Below are positions 10,801 through 22,200 of a stretch of DNA of 64,000 nt, one piece after another. This stretch comes from Chrysaora quinquecirrha. Taxonomy: Eukaryota; Cnidaria; Scyphozoa; Semaeostomeae; Pelagiidae. The DNA is taken from assembly GCA_014526335.1 (NCBI GenBank), contig JACTAT010000340.1, positions 193,827 to 257,826 of the forward strand. Direction: 5' to 3'. The first letter of the stretch is position 1. The number at the start of each line of letters is the position of its first letter. The notes under the pieces were generated by a model. That model worked only from the letters and a program-made list of their open reading frames with translations. It did not search any database and was not told the DNA's origin. Position numbers and translations under genes: made by a program.

Positions 10801-13626
10801 AATTACATCGTTACCCAACGTTCCTACTCAGTTGACAACGCAAACAGTGATGACGAGGAGGTGGACCAAGAAAAGGATACAAACAAGCGAAAAACCTACA
10901 CAGACTTGAAAGGAAGGCATTGGAAACAGCGATCCAAACAAGCAGTGACAAGGTGGAAATTTTTCGCTCCTAATGGGGATAGCCAAGAGAAGTACTACAT
11001 GCAGAAGTACATACTCAATACACCTCTCAGACGAGAGAGACAAAGATTTTCAGATGAAAATATGTCAAAAACATACTTCGAAGAATGTGCTATTAGGAAC
11101 TTAATAGACAAGGAGGATGATGCAATGTCTTCTCTGCATGATGCACATCATAAAGCCTTCTCATTGAAAAAATTACGAGAGATGGCCCAGCAACTGCTTA
11201 ATACCAATTGGATAGGACAAGATCAATTCAACACATTCATTGATGAAATCACAACAGTCCACAATGCAAATGGAGATACAGAAGAAAGAGAAGTAGCAGA
11301 CGTCGATTTGCAAGGCGAGGAGGATGACATGGCAAATCTGTCTATTTTTAAAGACAATGTTGACATCAATGAATACATGAAATCATTTTCCAAATCACAA
11401 CGGCAAGCATTTGAATACATAACATCAAACCTTGGCAGTGGCAAGCAATCCCTAATTAGCATAATAGGTGAAGCTGGAACAGGTAAGTCATACCTCTTAA
11501 ATTCAATTGTTGATTATGCAAATTCAGTACTGCATTTATCAACCAAGAAGCTAGGCACAACAGGCGTTTCAGCAAACCTTATCGGTGGGGAGACAATCCA
11601 CCATTTCTTCAGAATGGACATCAATTCAAAAAGTTACATCGAGTCAGGCACATTAGAATACGAGAAGATCAATGCAACAGACATAATAGTGATTGACGAA
11701 TTTTCAATGATTGACCGCAAGACGTTGTCAGCAGTGAATGCCTTGCTACAAGACATGGCACAATCGAAAAGACAGAAATTCATGCCATTCGGGGGCAAGC
11801 ATGTCATAATGATTGGCGATCCTGCACAGCTACCGGCAATTGGAGGTGATATTTTCCATACCTTTCTCTGGAAAAGGTTTGAAATCGTCATCCTGAGAAA
11901 TATACAGAGACAAAGTGATGAAGAATTTCAATCATTACTTTCCAATGCACGTCTCGGTATTGTGAATGAAGAAATGAACAAAATACTTCATTCAAGGAGA
12001 ATGCAGAATGCCAATGCCAATGACATAGATACTGAGAATGCTGCGATAATATGCTCGCTAAGGAAGGAAAGAGATGTATGGAATGAAAAATTCCTGGACA
12101 AAATTGACAGTCCTGTGCATATATTTCATGCCATCGACACAGACCAGGCGGGAAAAGATCTATCCAAGCCAGACAGAATAAGGATAACAAGATTTCACAA
12201 AGAGCGATTACCAGACACACTGAAAATAAAGGTTGGTGCTCGTGTAGTCCTAACTAAAAACATTGACGTGCAGTATGGTTGGATAAATGGTGCTCTAGCC
12301 ACAGTTACAAAAATTTGCGACCACTCCATAACCATAAAGAATTTAAAGACTGGACGTATGACAGCAATTACACGAATGAAACAAAACCTGAGCTTTCCCA
12401 GTTCTAATACCTTATTCATACGGCACCAATTTCCCCTTATTCTTGGATGGGCACTAACTGTTCACAAAGTTCAAGGGATGACCCTGGAGAAAGCCTACAT
12501 TCAACTTAACAAAAGCTTTTTCGCAAGTGGACAAGCCTACGTTGCTTTATCAAGAGTTAAGGACATTAACAACTTACATCTACTTGAATATGACCCCTCT
12601 GCTATTCATATCGACAAATATTACAAGGAATTGCTGAAGTGGATGGACAACAATGACGCACTGAGCTCTGAAAAAGAGGGGTGGGGAACAATGTCATATC
12701 CTTGTAAGCCCATTGTAGAACAGTATAATAGAGACGATAGTGGAAATGTTAGCAGCGAAAATTCGAGTAAAAGGAAAGACACAAGCAACAATACAGATCA
12801 AAACAGTCCTCCTTCAAAAAAACGAAACCGGGAAAAGAAATCAAAAGACACCAAAGTCAAGAATACAACACTGAGTGAGGAAAGCACACGCATGAACATA
12901 GCAGGCACAACGATTCCAGTAAGTCTTGAAAGCAGCAGAGAGGAAATGATTCACCAATCAGGAACCTTTGAAAACATCATTGAGTCCTTCCAAGCTATGG
13001 AAATACTAACCTTCCATGCCTCAGACATGGAAATCAATAATTACAATCAGGAATGCCTTCATCCTGCTTTCCAGGCAATGGTAAGGGCAGTACAAACAAG
13101 AGGGGATGGTAATTGCCTCTTCTACAGTGTGTGGAAACAATTTTTCCCGAACCTGGATACAATACATGTTGCAAAAACTGCCAGACTGTTGACATTGTAC
13201 AAGATGTTAAGCAATGAAGAGTATTTCCGATATATCAGTAGCATTGATGGCATGGAATATGATCGATACATATCTGACTGCAAGACGATGGGTACATTTT
13301 GTGGTGACGTCCATATGGTTGCATTGGCTGACATATTCAACAGGCCAATATATTGTTATCAGTCATTTGTTGACCCAAACAGAAATCAGTATGTGAATGG
13401 AGATGATGATTTTCTATCCCTAAAACTGAAGTTTTTGGCTGACGACCCATCGACAAGGGAGCATCGGATATATTTGCCGTTTTCCAGACCTTACGGCGGG
13501 AGAACACCAATAATGATCCTCAATCATCAACTGCACTTTACAGCCCTGCTTCCTGTGAATAATTCTTCAGACTGTCACCTGACCCCTAATACCAATGTAT
13601 TTGCAGGCCTGCATATTGAAGGATAA
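7897..13626 (+). CDS. Helitron Rep/helicase protein with C-terminal OTU domain, intact
   Basis: One uninterrupted 1909-codon frame. The N-terminus (about residues 8-70, starting RFTWTTDMINIL) resembles a Myb/SANT-like DNA-binding domain. A cysteine pair region follows (ICYNCG near 247, CKNCKNG near 300). The Rep nuclease shows FFITLTQ (645), the HUH motif GAIHNHMVVW (H736, H738) and the two-tyrosine motif YLAKY (Y860, Y864). The Pif1-type helicase shows GEAGTGKS (K1197), IDEFSMID (D1267/E1268), GDPAQLP (near 1308), TVHKVQG and YVALSRV. The C-terminal OTU cysteine protease has DGNCLFYS (C1740) and LHFTALLP (H1880). The set is typical of animal Helitron2/proto-Helentron elements. No apurinic-type endonuclease is present. 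All catalytic residues are visible, so it is recent or maintained. The start is chosen at the first ATG, directly after a splice-acceptor-like TTATTAG. Confidence 0.95.
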   Translation: MRMKTKRFTWTTDMINILNQCHDTAIKQKEENPSIAIIDAVYTEWNKKVPSTKVGKPALKIKMSKIRRSKALNIPNEGESQKNQPDKEQEDQDIEPQATPEQEQLAKKVQARNKRQKTLTPVINKDKMHKKKNVKQKNRKPKLTKPMISHLVTCHEKIKNKLEVVKKNLQKVILRETRKLWLQKYPDKSLAIDTITSVLKKEYKGNKRLLFNRASKPEAYNMAREIDVLRQYKSYSQKLASEPIYRYICYNCGRLLIPEKRGYIRHKVDPATLGLEFPPVLQLFEDIGELTWMDKNGKWLSCKNCKNGPRELYNCGDPLQGKQYIPEQISALHTSYEKAQISLAGIYSRIVKPRNDKLKIWQHIQGQVGTMTKFDHHYYGMYGFMVGKDIEPTNIRDGETYTDAQLRIKRALFWLRDNNPLYDTFYSHYDTLFRYDSEKIIQLNDAEKYRDNKSKSITEHLHDEKAGLLVNFDSLDNIPHLDANDDAAGIQHPKYGNLQPTYEELKSLTKVRYNDKDLEQKIWPHLFPFGTGGWYQNSALKPGEYLKHRLLNYDVRWRKDPTFSFHWYDRLIKTRLFYCANARRAKRTGRLEELTSERVKDPKSSSFYDKLGKIVPATVSGSKSYWNSKLLDLLAMSKTLGKPTFFITLTQNDNWPEIQNHIQNGPGHAQPMPHVDSPFEHIDINPGKDFSVETVTAYSNRLKLFREQILHNTKGPLGEVVDFWDRKEFQSRGAIHNHMVVWCKEGTVPDNVVCAEMPRSDTDEGIISSLRSQVKTLQYHKCKKNRCHKDSFGKKLTKCKFGFPNKILNEETLNHAKNRYLPRRRCDEDRNVVPYNPETLLLWGAHMNIQKVTTSGWEMYLAKYVAKAEPSFSVPLAKDASDPEKYIRTRIVGRLEVDHINLGHHLSSSSREVIHLPTEFNPEYGYLKRKNHLPADPNSTDVFYDSYLEKYMDRSPELEDVLYPDWAANYIVTQRSYSVDNANSDDEEVDQEKDTNKRKTYTDLKGRHWKQRSKQAVTRWKFFAPNGDSQEKYYMQKYILNTPLRRERQRFSDENMSKTYFEECAIRNLIDKEDDAMSSLHDAHHKAFSLKKLREMAQQLLNTNWIGQDQFNTFIDEITTVHNANGDTEEREVADVDLQGEEDDMANLSIFKDNVDINEYMKSFSKSQRQAFEYITSNLGSGKQSLISIIGEAGTGKSYLLNSIVDYANSVLHLSTKKLGTTGVSANLIGGETIHHFFRMDINSKSYIESGTLEYEKINATDIIVIDEFSMIDRKTLSAVNALLQDMAQSKRQKFMPFGGKHVIMIGDPAQLPAIGGDIFHTFLWKRFEIVILRNIQRQSDEEFQSLLSNARLGIVNEEMNKILHSRRMQNANANDIDTENAAIICSLRKERDVWNEKFLDKIDSPVHIFHAIDTDQAGKDLSKPDRIRITRFHKERLPDTLKIKVGARVVLTKNIDVQYGWINGALATVTKICDHSITIKNLKTGRMTAITRMKQNLSFPSSNTLFIRHQFPLILGWALTVHKVQGMTLEKAYIQLNKSFFASGQAYVALSRVKDINNLHLLEYDPSAIHIDKYYKELLKWMDNNDALSSEKEGWGTMSYPCKPIVEQYNRDDSGNVSSENSSKRKDTSNNTDQNSPPSKKRNREKKSKDTKVKNTTLSEESTRMNIAGTTIPVSLESSREEMIHQSGTFENIIESFQAMEILTFHASDMEINNYNQECLHPAFQAMVRAVQTRGDGNCLFYSVWKQFFPNLDTIHVAKTARLLTLYKMLSNEEYFRYISSIDGMEYDRYISDCKTMGTFCGDVHMVALADIFNRPIYCYQSFVDPNRNQYVNGDDDFLSLKLKFLADDPSTREHRIYLPFSRPYGGRTPIMILNHQLHFTALLPVNNSSDCHLTPNTNVFAGLHIEG

Positions 13627-13959
13627 GTGAAAAGAAACTTCAAAATAATTTGCATTATGCACTGCTCCTTGTGACTGATGAATTTGGGATTCGTTAGATA
13701 AGAAATAGAACTTACCCATTATTTGCATCATTCATATCCACGGCTCCATGTTGCGATTGGTGAAAGCTAGATTGTTGAAAACTGGCCAACGTTCTACTTA
13801 TAAAGGTTAGTATTGAATTTTAATCTCTTTGTTAAATTAATGGCCAATATTCCATTTCAGCTTTACAGGATAAGTAAATAGGTACTGGAATCATTCAACA
13901 ATAACAATCTAGAATGAGCATTGACGAGACAAAGGACCTGTTGTGCAATCAGTTCATGA
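13627..13959. other. Non-coding 3' flank of the Helitron ORF
   Basis: This links the stop codon to the stem-loop array. No ORF or clear polyadenylation cluster was recognised. Confidence 0.4.
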
Positions 13960-15480
13960 AGATGACAAATGGCAAATGTAAACTGTGTTCCAATAACACA
14001 GTAACCGGTTGACACAAACGTCCTGTTGTTCAATCAATTCAAAGCGATCAACACACTCAAACTGCATTTAATCCAACCTGACCAACTGCCTAATGTCAAC
14101 TGTGTTCCACTAACACTGTAACCGGCGAAGACAAAGGTCCTGTTGTTCAATACGTTCAATGTGATCAACACATGAAAACCGCATGCTATCCCACCTGACC
14201 AACTGGCGAATGTCAACTGTGTTCCAACAACACAGTAACTGGCGTGGACAAAGGAACTGCTGTACAATAACTTGAAGGCGATCAACAAATGCAAAACCAC
14301 ATGCTATACCGCCTGACCAACTCGCGAATGTCAACTGTGTTCTAATAACACAACGGACGATCAATACTAAGTGAGCTGGATAAGGCAATGCCAGCTCATC
14401 CTGAACTGGATAAGGCAAGGCCAGTTCAACCCAAACATTACAATAATGAAAACACAGTAAAAATACGTCAATTCAACTGACGACCAATACAAAGTGAGCT
14501 GGATAAGGCAATGCCAGCTCATCCAGAACTGGATAAGACAAGACCAGTTTAATGTAAACATTACAAATTAAAATGGTAAGTAGAAACAGGTGAAATAAAT
14601 GGACGATCAATACTGAGTGAGCTGGATAAGGCAATGCCAGCTCATCCATATCTGGATTAGACCAGGCCAGTTTAATATGAACATTACAAATTGAAAAGGT
14701 AAGTAGAAATAGGCGAATTCAGTGGACGACCAATGCTGAGTGAGCTGGATAAGGCAATGCCAGCTCATCCTGAACAGGATAAGGCAACGCCAGTTCAATG
14801 TAAACGATACAAATTGAAAAGGTAAGTAGAAATTGGGGGATCCACGGCAAAATAAATTCCCAGTGATGATCAACCTGTTCAAACCGCATTCTATCCCGCC
14901 TGACCAACTGGCGAATGTCAACTGTGTTCCAATAACACAGTAACCGGCCAACACAACGGCGCTGTTGTGCAATTAGTGTAAGGTGTTCGACAAATTCGAA
15001 CCCCGTGCTATCCCGCCTGAGCAACTGGCGAATGTCAACTGTGTTCCAACAACACAGTAACCGGCCTGGACAAAGGCCATGTTCTGCAATCACTCCATCA
15101 CAATCAAAACATGCAAACCGCATCCTATCCCGCCTGACCAACTGGCGCATGTCAACTTTGCTCCAACAACACTGTGACAGGCAGAAACAAAGACCCTGTT
15201 GTTCAATCAGTTCAAGGCGATCAACACATTCAAACTTTATGCTATCCCGCCTGACCAACTGGCGCATGTCAACTTTGCTCCAACAACACTTTGACAGGCA
15301 GAAACAAAGACCCTGTTGTTCAATCAGTTCAAGGCGATCAACACATTCAAACTTTATGCTATCCCGCCTGACCATTTGGCGAATGTCAACTGTGTTCCAA
15401 TAACACAATGGACGATCCATACTCAGTGAGTTGGATACGGCAATGCCAGCTCATCCTAAGAAACTGGATAAGCAAGGCCA
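13960..15480 (+). repeat. Tandem stem-loop array 3' of the Helitron, two interleaved ~120-bp families
   Basis: Family A repeats about every 117 bp and carries CTGTGTT-CCAAT-AACACAG, a 7-bp stem (for example 13983-14001, and near 14215, 14926 and 15042), followed by GTAACCGG. Family B (about 14355-14850 and 15420-15480) carries paired hairpins: GAGCTGG...CCAGCTC (14373-14397) and, 30 bp on, GAACTGG...CCAGTTC (14403-14427), both with an ATAAGGCAA-type loop. The G/A change in one arm is matched by C/T in the other, so the stem is kept. Some copies have a broken arm. Minus-strand frames through the array are artefacts of the repetition. Tandem repeats near Helitron 3' ends are known; a role in replication or mobility here is inference. 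Confidence 0.85.
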
Positions 15481-16033
15481 GTTGAATTTGGAGAAACATG
15501 AGGAATACATTGATTGAAATATGAACATTATTATTATTTATTTTCTTTCTCAAATAATCTTTGATAAATAACTTCTAGAACAAATTAGGAACATTGTTCC
15601 ACTCTTTCAACTTTTTATGCGTTTCTTTCTTTTGCAGATATCATTTTCAAATGGATTTCGTTGAGCATAAAAGTTTTTCAAATAAATATCACTATTATTC
15701 TACAACTTATACATTACATTAATTAAATAATATGTTGTAATTTTATAGCACTGTGCATATCTGAACAATTAAAATGAGGGATGGCCTTCTTATTGCTCAA
15801 ATATTGTATACAAATGCGTCTGCTGACAATACGATTTGCATGAACACATGTGTCTAGTGTCCTCATGTTTGTAACTCACGTCGTGTATATCAATTTCTTC
15901 GTCAATAGTGTTTTTACCATTGTTTTTCTGTTGCCATGCCTTAAATAACCAAGTATTTTATGATTATTCACAACAATAGCTCCTTAAAGATCGTATTACT
16001 TTTAAATAAAGTCTGTCATTATTCTCGTAGAAA
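15481..16033. other. Non-coding gap
   Basis: AT-rich sequence, nothing recognised. The right limit of the Helitron probably falls in or before this interval, but no CTRR-type terminus could be fixed by eye. Confidence 0.4.
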
Positions 16034-16592
16034 ATGCCGAGAAGATTCTATGAAAGATATAACGAGAGAAAAAATAATAGAGGGGCAAGATGGATGACTA
16101 TACATTTTGGGAATAGGGAGAAAGTAAGCACTGGTCTTAGTTGCTTAAAATATTCGAAGATTAGATAAATATTACTACTTGTATTTGTTTAAAATCTTTT
16201 TCATCTCACTTTGGTTCGTAAATTAGAAGAATGTCGCAATCTCCTCAATATTAAATTTTTTTGTCCAGGAGTTATTGTGGGAGGGGGAATGGAATATTCC
16301 GAAGTTTAAAAAAGAAGTAGCTGAAAGTTTTGGAATAAGTAGAGGCACAAAGTTCATATTTGTGGACAGAACCAAAAGTAAAATTAGCAATTTCAGGTAA
16401 GAAGCTCATTTCGTAATGCTAAAAAGCCAGCTTTTTGCAAAGCAAGTTTATAATATTCAATATCATCGGTGATAAAAAGTGTTGAACTGATGAAAATTTA
16501 ATTTCTCCCATAAATTAAGAGATCAAAGTCATATATATATACAACTGGAGAAAAAAAGAAAAAGAGAAGACAAAGAAGAAGAGGAAGTTTAG
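16034..16592 (+). CDS. Small three-exon gene, unknown function (96 aa)
   Basis: Exon 1 is 16034-16123 (ATG, 30 codons, then GTAAGC). Exon 2 is 16269-16396 (after TTTGTCCAG, 42 codons plus two bases, then GTAAGA). Exon 3 is 16520-16592 (after AAATTAAG, stop TAG). Phases fit throughout. The protein starts MPRRFYERYNERKNN, has WEGEWNIPKFKKEVAESFGI in exon 2, and ends in a basic/acidic tail with a KKRKRED nuclear-signal-like stretch. No family was recognised. It lies on the same strand just after the Helitron stem-loop array, so it may be an accessory Helitron gene or an unrelated host gene. The exon 3 acceptor is weak in pyrimidines. Confidence 0.55.
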
Positions 16593-18720
16593 CAACAGAA
16601 GAACAACTCGCCAAATATAACAATGTCTCCTCCTGCAGAGAAGAAAAAAAAAGAAAACAACGTATACAAATCTTTGCTGCTCATAATTAAAGAAATTAAT
16701 AATTAAAGTATTTAAACCTAACTTATTACATGTTTTTAAAAATTGTTGTGATACCCGTATAAAAGAAACATAGCTATTTCACTTAGACATGTAAAACAGA
16801 TCATATCGGAGAGGTTGGAGATTAATTTCTAGGATATATCTTTCTTAACTATATCAAAATTAATTACATTATAACTATTTTCTCCTTTCTTTTTCTAATA
16901 ATAGAAAGAAAGAAAACACGACTCGTGAACGAATATGTGTACATGATAAGCGTAATTTAAATCCGCGTTTGAGCAGCAATTTCAGAATGAGGAACGACAT
17001 CATAACCTCCTCTTAAATATCGTTCGTAAATTTCCTGGCCCCTATTAGCGACAAACAGGCTAACATTCGCACCAATTCAACTCTAAATCAAAGGCAACTG
17101 TACAATCAATAATTGAAATGGTACCCCGAGAAGAGCCTTGAATTTGCGAGAAGGGTTACTGTTATGTTTCTTTTATCTGGGTACATTAATTGTTTTCTGG
17201 CACTTTGAGTTAATGTTCGAAAATACAGCATGGTTAAATGTAAACGCCCCAAATTTACTTGTGCTGTAATTCTTTTCTTTGTATTCATTTATTTTCTATA
17301 AAACATGTTTCACCTTATTTCAAAGTAATTTAAGTGGACTAGTCTAAAATTTAATGGGAAACAGCAAATGAGAACCAAAACTTGCTATTAACTATGCTAC
17401 CTATTAACAGAAAGGTGGATATGTTATGGGTGCAATGTTAGACACTTTTGACTCAGTAGATAAAAGACTATTAGCTACCAAAATGTACAGCACTGAAATG
17501 AACTAAGCTTTCACGGCAACGGGAATAGTTTCTGTTCATATTCACGTTGTTATACGTTTGAGAATTTAATGAATTATGGCTGGATTTAATGGCAATGTGG
17601 ATTTCATTGTCACGTTCACTGTAATTCCATTTTTTCACATTATAAGGTGAAAAGTCAAATTTTGTCTTAAAAAAAATCGCTTCTTATCAATGAATCAAGC
17701 AAATCGCATTTAGAAAACTTCAGTATATTAAGCATATTAACTGTTCTATAAATTTCCTAAAAATTACAAGGTTTGCACATATTACGCAAAATAGACCCAG
17801 TAAAACTCGTCTCGAGGTATTGCCTTTTGGAATTGTGAAAATAAATAATCGTTCTGATAACTTCTGACAGTCTTCTGTTATCATGGTGTCCTTATGATGA
17901 ATTCCCAATTAAGTTGCTAATTTTTTTACATATCGTAATAAAATTGTTATTTAATGAGTTGTAAGCTGAGAAAGTTAAAATTGTTATTATTCAGTTGTAA
18001 ACTGAGAAAGCTATCAACTGTCTTATACTTTACACATGCAAAATTATTTATAATCTTCAACCTTCATGATTGACAGACTACTTCCCAATAATATATGGGA
18101 CAAGGAAAGAGGCCTACATCTTTAACCCAGCAAATAAGCCGCACCACTCTGGCGTGCAGCAACAACAACAACAACATTTTTGTGAAGATTTTGGAAAAAC
18201 TCACGAAGGACTATTTTTCCGTGGAAGAATGGGGCAGATTCTCTTTGACTTTTCCAACAAAATCGACTTCACAGTTTCGAGGCAGGTCGGTGGGGTACCC
18301 CATGCGTTTGGGGTATAAGAACCTCTCCCCCCTGCGCGTGCATGTCTTGTCGAAAAAGCTAAATATATTTATACTAAAACAAAATGATTCCCATGAAAAT
18401 TTGTACCGCATTTGCAAAATTTTCAAAGTTAAGTTTTTAAAGAGTTTGGAAATTTTTGACGAATTCATTTTGATATATTTCATTGGTTATACACCCGTTT
18501 TCCGTCTCTGGCTTGCAACCAAACAGGAAAGAATGCAAAAAGAGCATAATTCGTTGCTATTTCCATTGCTTTTTACTAAGTTTTTCATTGCATGTTTTCG
18601 ATTCTGTGCTTCCTAGAAGAGCAAAAAACCCTCTGCTTTTAAAAGTGCATTTTCTAATAGATAGATAAATATCAGATATTAATACTTTGGAAGGGCTGTT
18701 CAACACCAAGTGGCATACAC
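16593..18720. other. No supported gene
   Basis: AT-rich sequence. Two overlapping plus frames at 18070-18616 contain a CAACAACAACAACAAC run and a GGGGTACCCCATGCGTTTGGGG inverted motif, but have no domain or splice context. Treated as non-coding. Confidence 0.45.
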
Positions 18721-18805
18721 GCTTTTTTTATAAGGAACCTACCTCAAGGCCTAGTTCTTAAAGTTCCTTATTTGTGGACTTCTTTTAAGACCTTATAAAA
18801 AAAGC
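18721..18805. repeat. Nested inverted repeat
   Basis: GCTTTTTTTATAAGG (18721-18735) is the exact reverse complement of CCTTATAAAAAAAGC (18791-18805). Inside it, ATAAGGAAC pairs with GTTCCTTAT near 18762. The left flank (ACGCTTTTTTTATAAGGAACC) resembles ACTCTTTTTTTAATAAGAAACC near 24573, so both could be ends or subterminal motifs of one element. This is weak inference. Confidence 0.6.
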
Positions 18806-19215
18806 AAGTATATTTAATTTGTTTAGAACTTTCAAGAGGAGTATAGGTATTTTCTATGCATATTACATTCATTTTATTCAATTTTTTTTTAAACAGAAAC
18901 TTGGAAGTCACCCGAGTCCTCAAAGTTTCTTGAAATTTGCAGATCTTGAGTACTAATAGTTTCTTACGAGCTCATTTAATATCTATGTTGGTGACTTGGT
19001 TATTCTATTTGAATGGTGTTATCCAAACTCAAGGAGGTTATTTTTTCGTGACATGAACAAAATTACCTTTTTATTCTTAAAAATTTATGTGGTTCTGGTT
19101 AATAGTATTAATACTTTTTTTAATAACTTTCTTTTAAGTTGGTTACAGAAATAGCTAATGTTAGCAGCTAATACAAATGTAAGGGATACCTTTAAAAGGA
19201 AGCTTTTCATTACAG

Positions 19216-22200
19216 AAAAGCGTTATTGGAATGTCTTTCGTTGACAAACATGGTGGTGCTGGTTAACGGAGCAACAAACTCCACAGCTTTCTTGGAGACA
19301 CTATTTATGGCCCATGATGGGTTTCGTCTTGGCTCATTGAGTACTGGGATGAAGTCATCAAAGGGTCATGTGCTTTCTACAACAAATGCAGAAACATTAG
19401 AAAGGTGAAATAACAGATAACTAGCTAACTTTCCTAAGCCTACAAGTTTTTTTAGTGCTAAGTAAAGTCACTTCACTGTATACGCATTTCTTTAAGATTC
19501 TCAAAATAAGAAACAGAAACTGTTGAATGGCCAAAACAGCAAGCAACACCAGTACTGGAGAACTTCTGACAAAGCAAATCTGCAATAAAGATATTTTTTG
19601 ACATCCATACTAATTTGCAACCCATTTGTATTTAAATGTGATGGATAAATATTCTAAACACATCAGATCTGAAGCAACGTTTTTCGATTTTGCAGAAACA
19701 GCTAAAACAAATTCTTGCCCAGGTTTCTTACAAAAACTGAGCGCATTGGACGATAATAACTTAAGCGAAGCAAGCTAAAGTGTTATTCAAAAGTATACAT
19801 GATTTGACAATTGCCATCTGGTGCAGCGCTAGTACTCTTAGTAAATTGTCTGATAAAGGAGAGTGTATCATCAATTAGATTGTATCTATCCATTTTATTC
19901 ACTTTCTAGCTCTTTCAAAGTTTTTCAATTAGTCCCCAAAGTTTCTTAATAGTCTTGATATGGAAAAGAAAATCTTTGCATTTTCTTTTAAATTTTCTTG
20001 AAAGAAAAATGTGTGCAAAATATTTAGCATGAAATTATTTATCAAAGCAAACTGCCAAAATTTTCTATGATGATTTTTTCAGATATGAAGAAAGAACCCT
20101 GAACTTCCGGTACAAGTCTGACCCAAGGTTTACCTCTGAAGATGACAAATTACTTTTGAGGATAATGCAACCATTTGCCAAAGAACATCTGGTAACTATA
20201 CTTATCTTAACTATACTTAATCTGCCATGCATTTTGGCTGAATCATCAGTCATCTTCAATTACTATGAATGTTAGAATGAAGAAGACTCATGATTCAATC
20301 GAAACATGTATTACAAATTAAAATCAATTGTCATATTTAAAAATTCGTGTTTCATATACTGTTGCTAAAAAACTTGAGAAGTACAGAGCTTCCCGTCTAT
20401 AGCTGATTGGTGGTTAACACACAATGCCAATTCGCAAATTCATCTTTTCTTTCTGATTGGTGCATTTTGAGCCTTCTGCCTTAGTCTATTGTTTTAGTCT
20501 GTTTCTCACGTTCATACTCTGAGGAGTGCCAGAAGAAAAAAGCTTTTAAATATGCCTGAAAATGTTTCCGCTGGTCATTGCAATTTTTGAAACTTATTTA
20601 TTGGCTTGTCACTGCTGCGATTCAAGAGTCAAATATTATTTCAAACGTAAACTTGAAGATGTAAAAAACGAGGCCATACCCAACATTGTTTTCTAGGGAT
20701 TCATTATTGCATTTGTGCCTTGCATTGAGAGTTTCTGGCACAGATCAAGAGTGACGTATCAGGAGAGAATAAATAGCGTACTAAGAGCAAAAATGCCAAA
20801 AGAAATCCAGTGGAGATTGACAAAAGGGATGGCCCATACAATCTACACATATTGCTTGCTAAGAATTTGCTTCTTACAATAATTAAGCAGTAGAACTTCA
20901 TGAACCAAGACATTGTTTATAAAAAACCAATCTCAAAGACGATAAAAGCACAACTGTAAACTGTAAACTTGTAAAAATGCAGGACCAATCACCCGCAATT
21001 TTTAAAGAATCAATTCCAGATGTTTGGCCACCGCAATGCAAGCAAAATCGGAAATGGAATCATCAACTAAGATCAATGCTCAATGCCTCCAAATTGGAAA
21101 GTATAATTCATTGACCCCAGAGAGGACTTGCTAGTTTCAATATGCATCCCAATAATCTTATCATCACTACCTTTTCACCATGATTTGCATTAAAAAGGTA
21201 CTTTGGTTGCCAAAGTTCTACATGATGAAGAATGATAAGAGATGTGCATACCAGCTGAGCTAACACAACCAACAATAACCAATTGTCCCATTTCAAACAC
21301 CTTCCTGTAACAATCTGTTTAGCTTTGGTAATATTCAGAAAGAAAACTAAATTTATTTCCTTACCCTGAGCTGTGGTTAATTTGGCTATTTTCCTTCTCC
21401 CTCAAAGGCCATTAAATGTAGAATTCCGAAACCTTAACGTTCCAGCTGATGTGTCATCTTGAGCTACTAAATCCTCTAAGAATATGCGAGCATGCCCAAA
21501 AATGTTTCCGCTGTTTCTTGCAATCTTAGGATATCATGTTTAAAATAAAATGAAAGGTTAAAACCTTTAACCAAAAAAGTAAAAGTGAGATCTCCTTACT
21601 TTCAGATGTTCTCTGCAGCTGGGCTAGAACCAGATATTGTTGAAATAGTAAACCACGTGATCGAGACAAAGATGGAAATGGCCAACGAAATTGAGTCAAC
21701 GCCTAAAAAATTTTTCAATCTTGTGAGCGATAAAATTTTGTGTCGAATTGATCTTGATCCAGAAGAGGTAGTTAATATTCATTATTGACAAAGAATAAAA
21801 TAATCTGCTCTAAATCTGAAAAAATTATAGATTGATTAATCATAGTGAAGCTTGATTAGATGAATAAAATGTTTTTCCTCCATTTTAGGCGCTTACTTGG
21901 TTGAACCCAAGCTCGAGAATTAATAGCTCAAAAGAGGATGCAGCACAGAAAATTCCAGTGATTGCTATCAAGTCACTGGAATTCAACAACTTCATCACTG
22001 AAAAGCATATTGAGGGTGTGTTTATATTTAGTTAGACATGTAAGACAAATGTAGCTCTGTTTAAAATAACTCCAGCGAGCTTCTTATAGCAGGAATCGCA
22101 ATTTGGAATATTTTAAGTACTCTGGTAGAATTACCTCTAGAGGGCTCTTGAATGACATGGCTTGAGGTGTTTGTTGTTGTCATTTCTACTTCCCATTATA

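Noticed and set aside
8938..13340. Several long minus-strand and off-frame ORFs across the Helitron gene (for example 9947-10432 and 10107-10595)
   Set aside because: They overlap a fully supported 1909-codon gene and show no domain. They are shadow frames.
13674..13720. Hammerhead-ribozyme-like CTGATGA...GAAA
   Set aside because: The bases between the two motifs cannot form stem II, and no stem I/III partners were seen. A second CTGATGA near 55705 fails for the same reason.
14034..15420. Minus-strand ORFs up to 233 codons, and a plus ORF at 15005-15403, through the stem-loop array
   Set aside because: Their proteins are repetitive translations of the ~120-bp units (WHCLIQL and QLVRRDS repeats) with no independent support.
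18070..18616. Two overlapping plus-strand ORFs (82 and 173 codons)
   Set aside because: No recognised domain, low-complexity CAA run, no splice or codon-use support.
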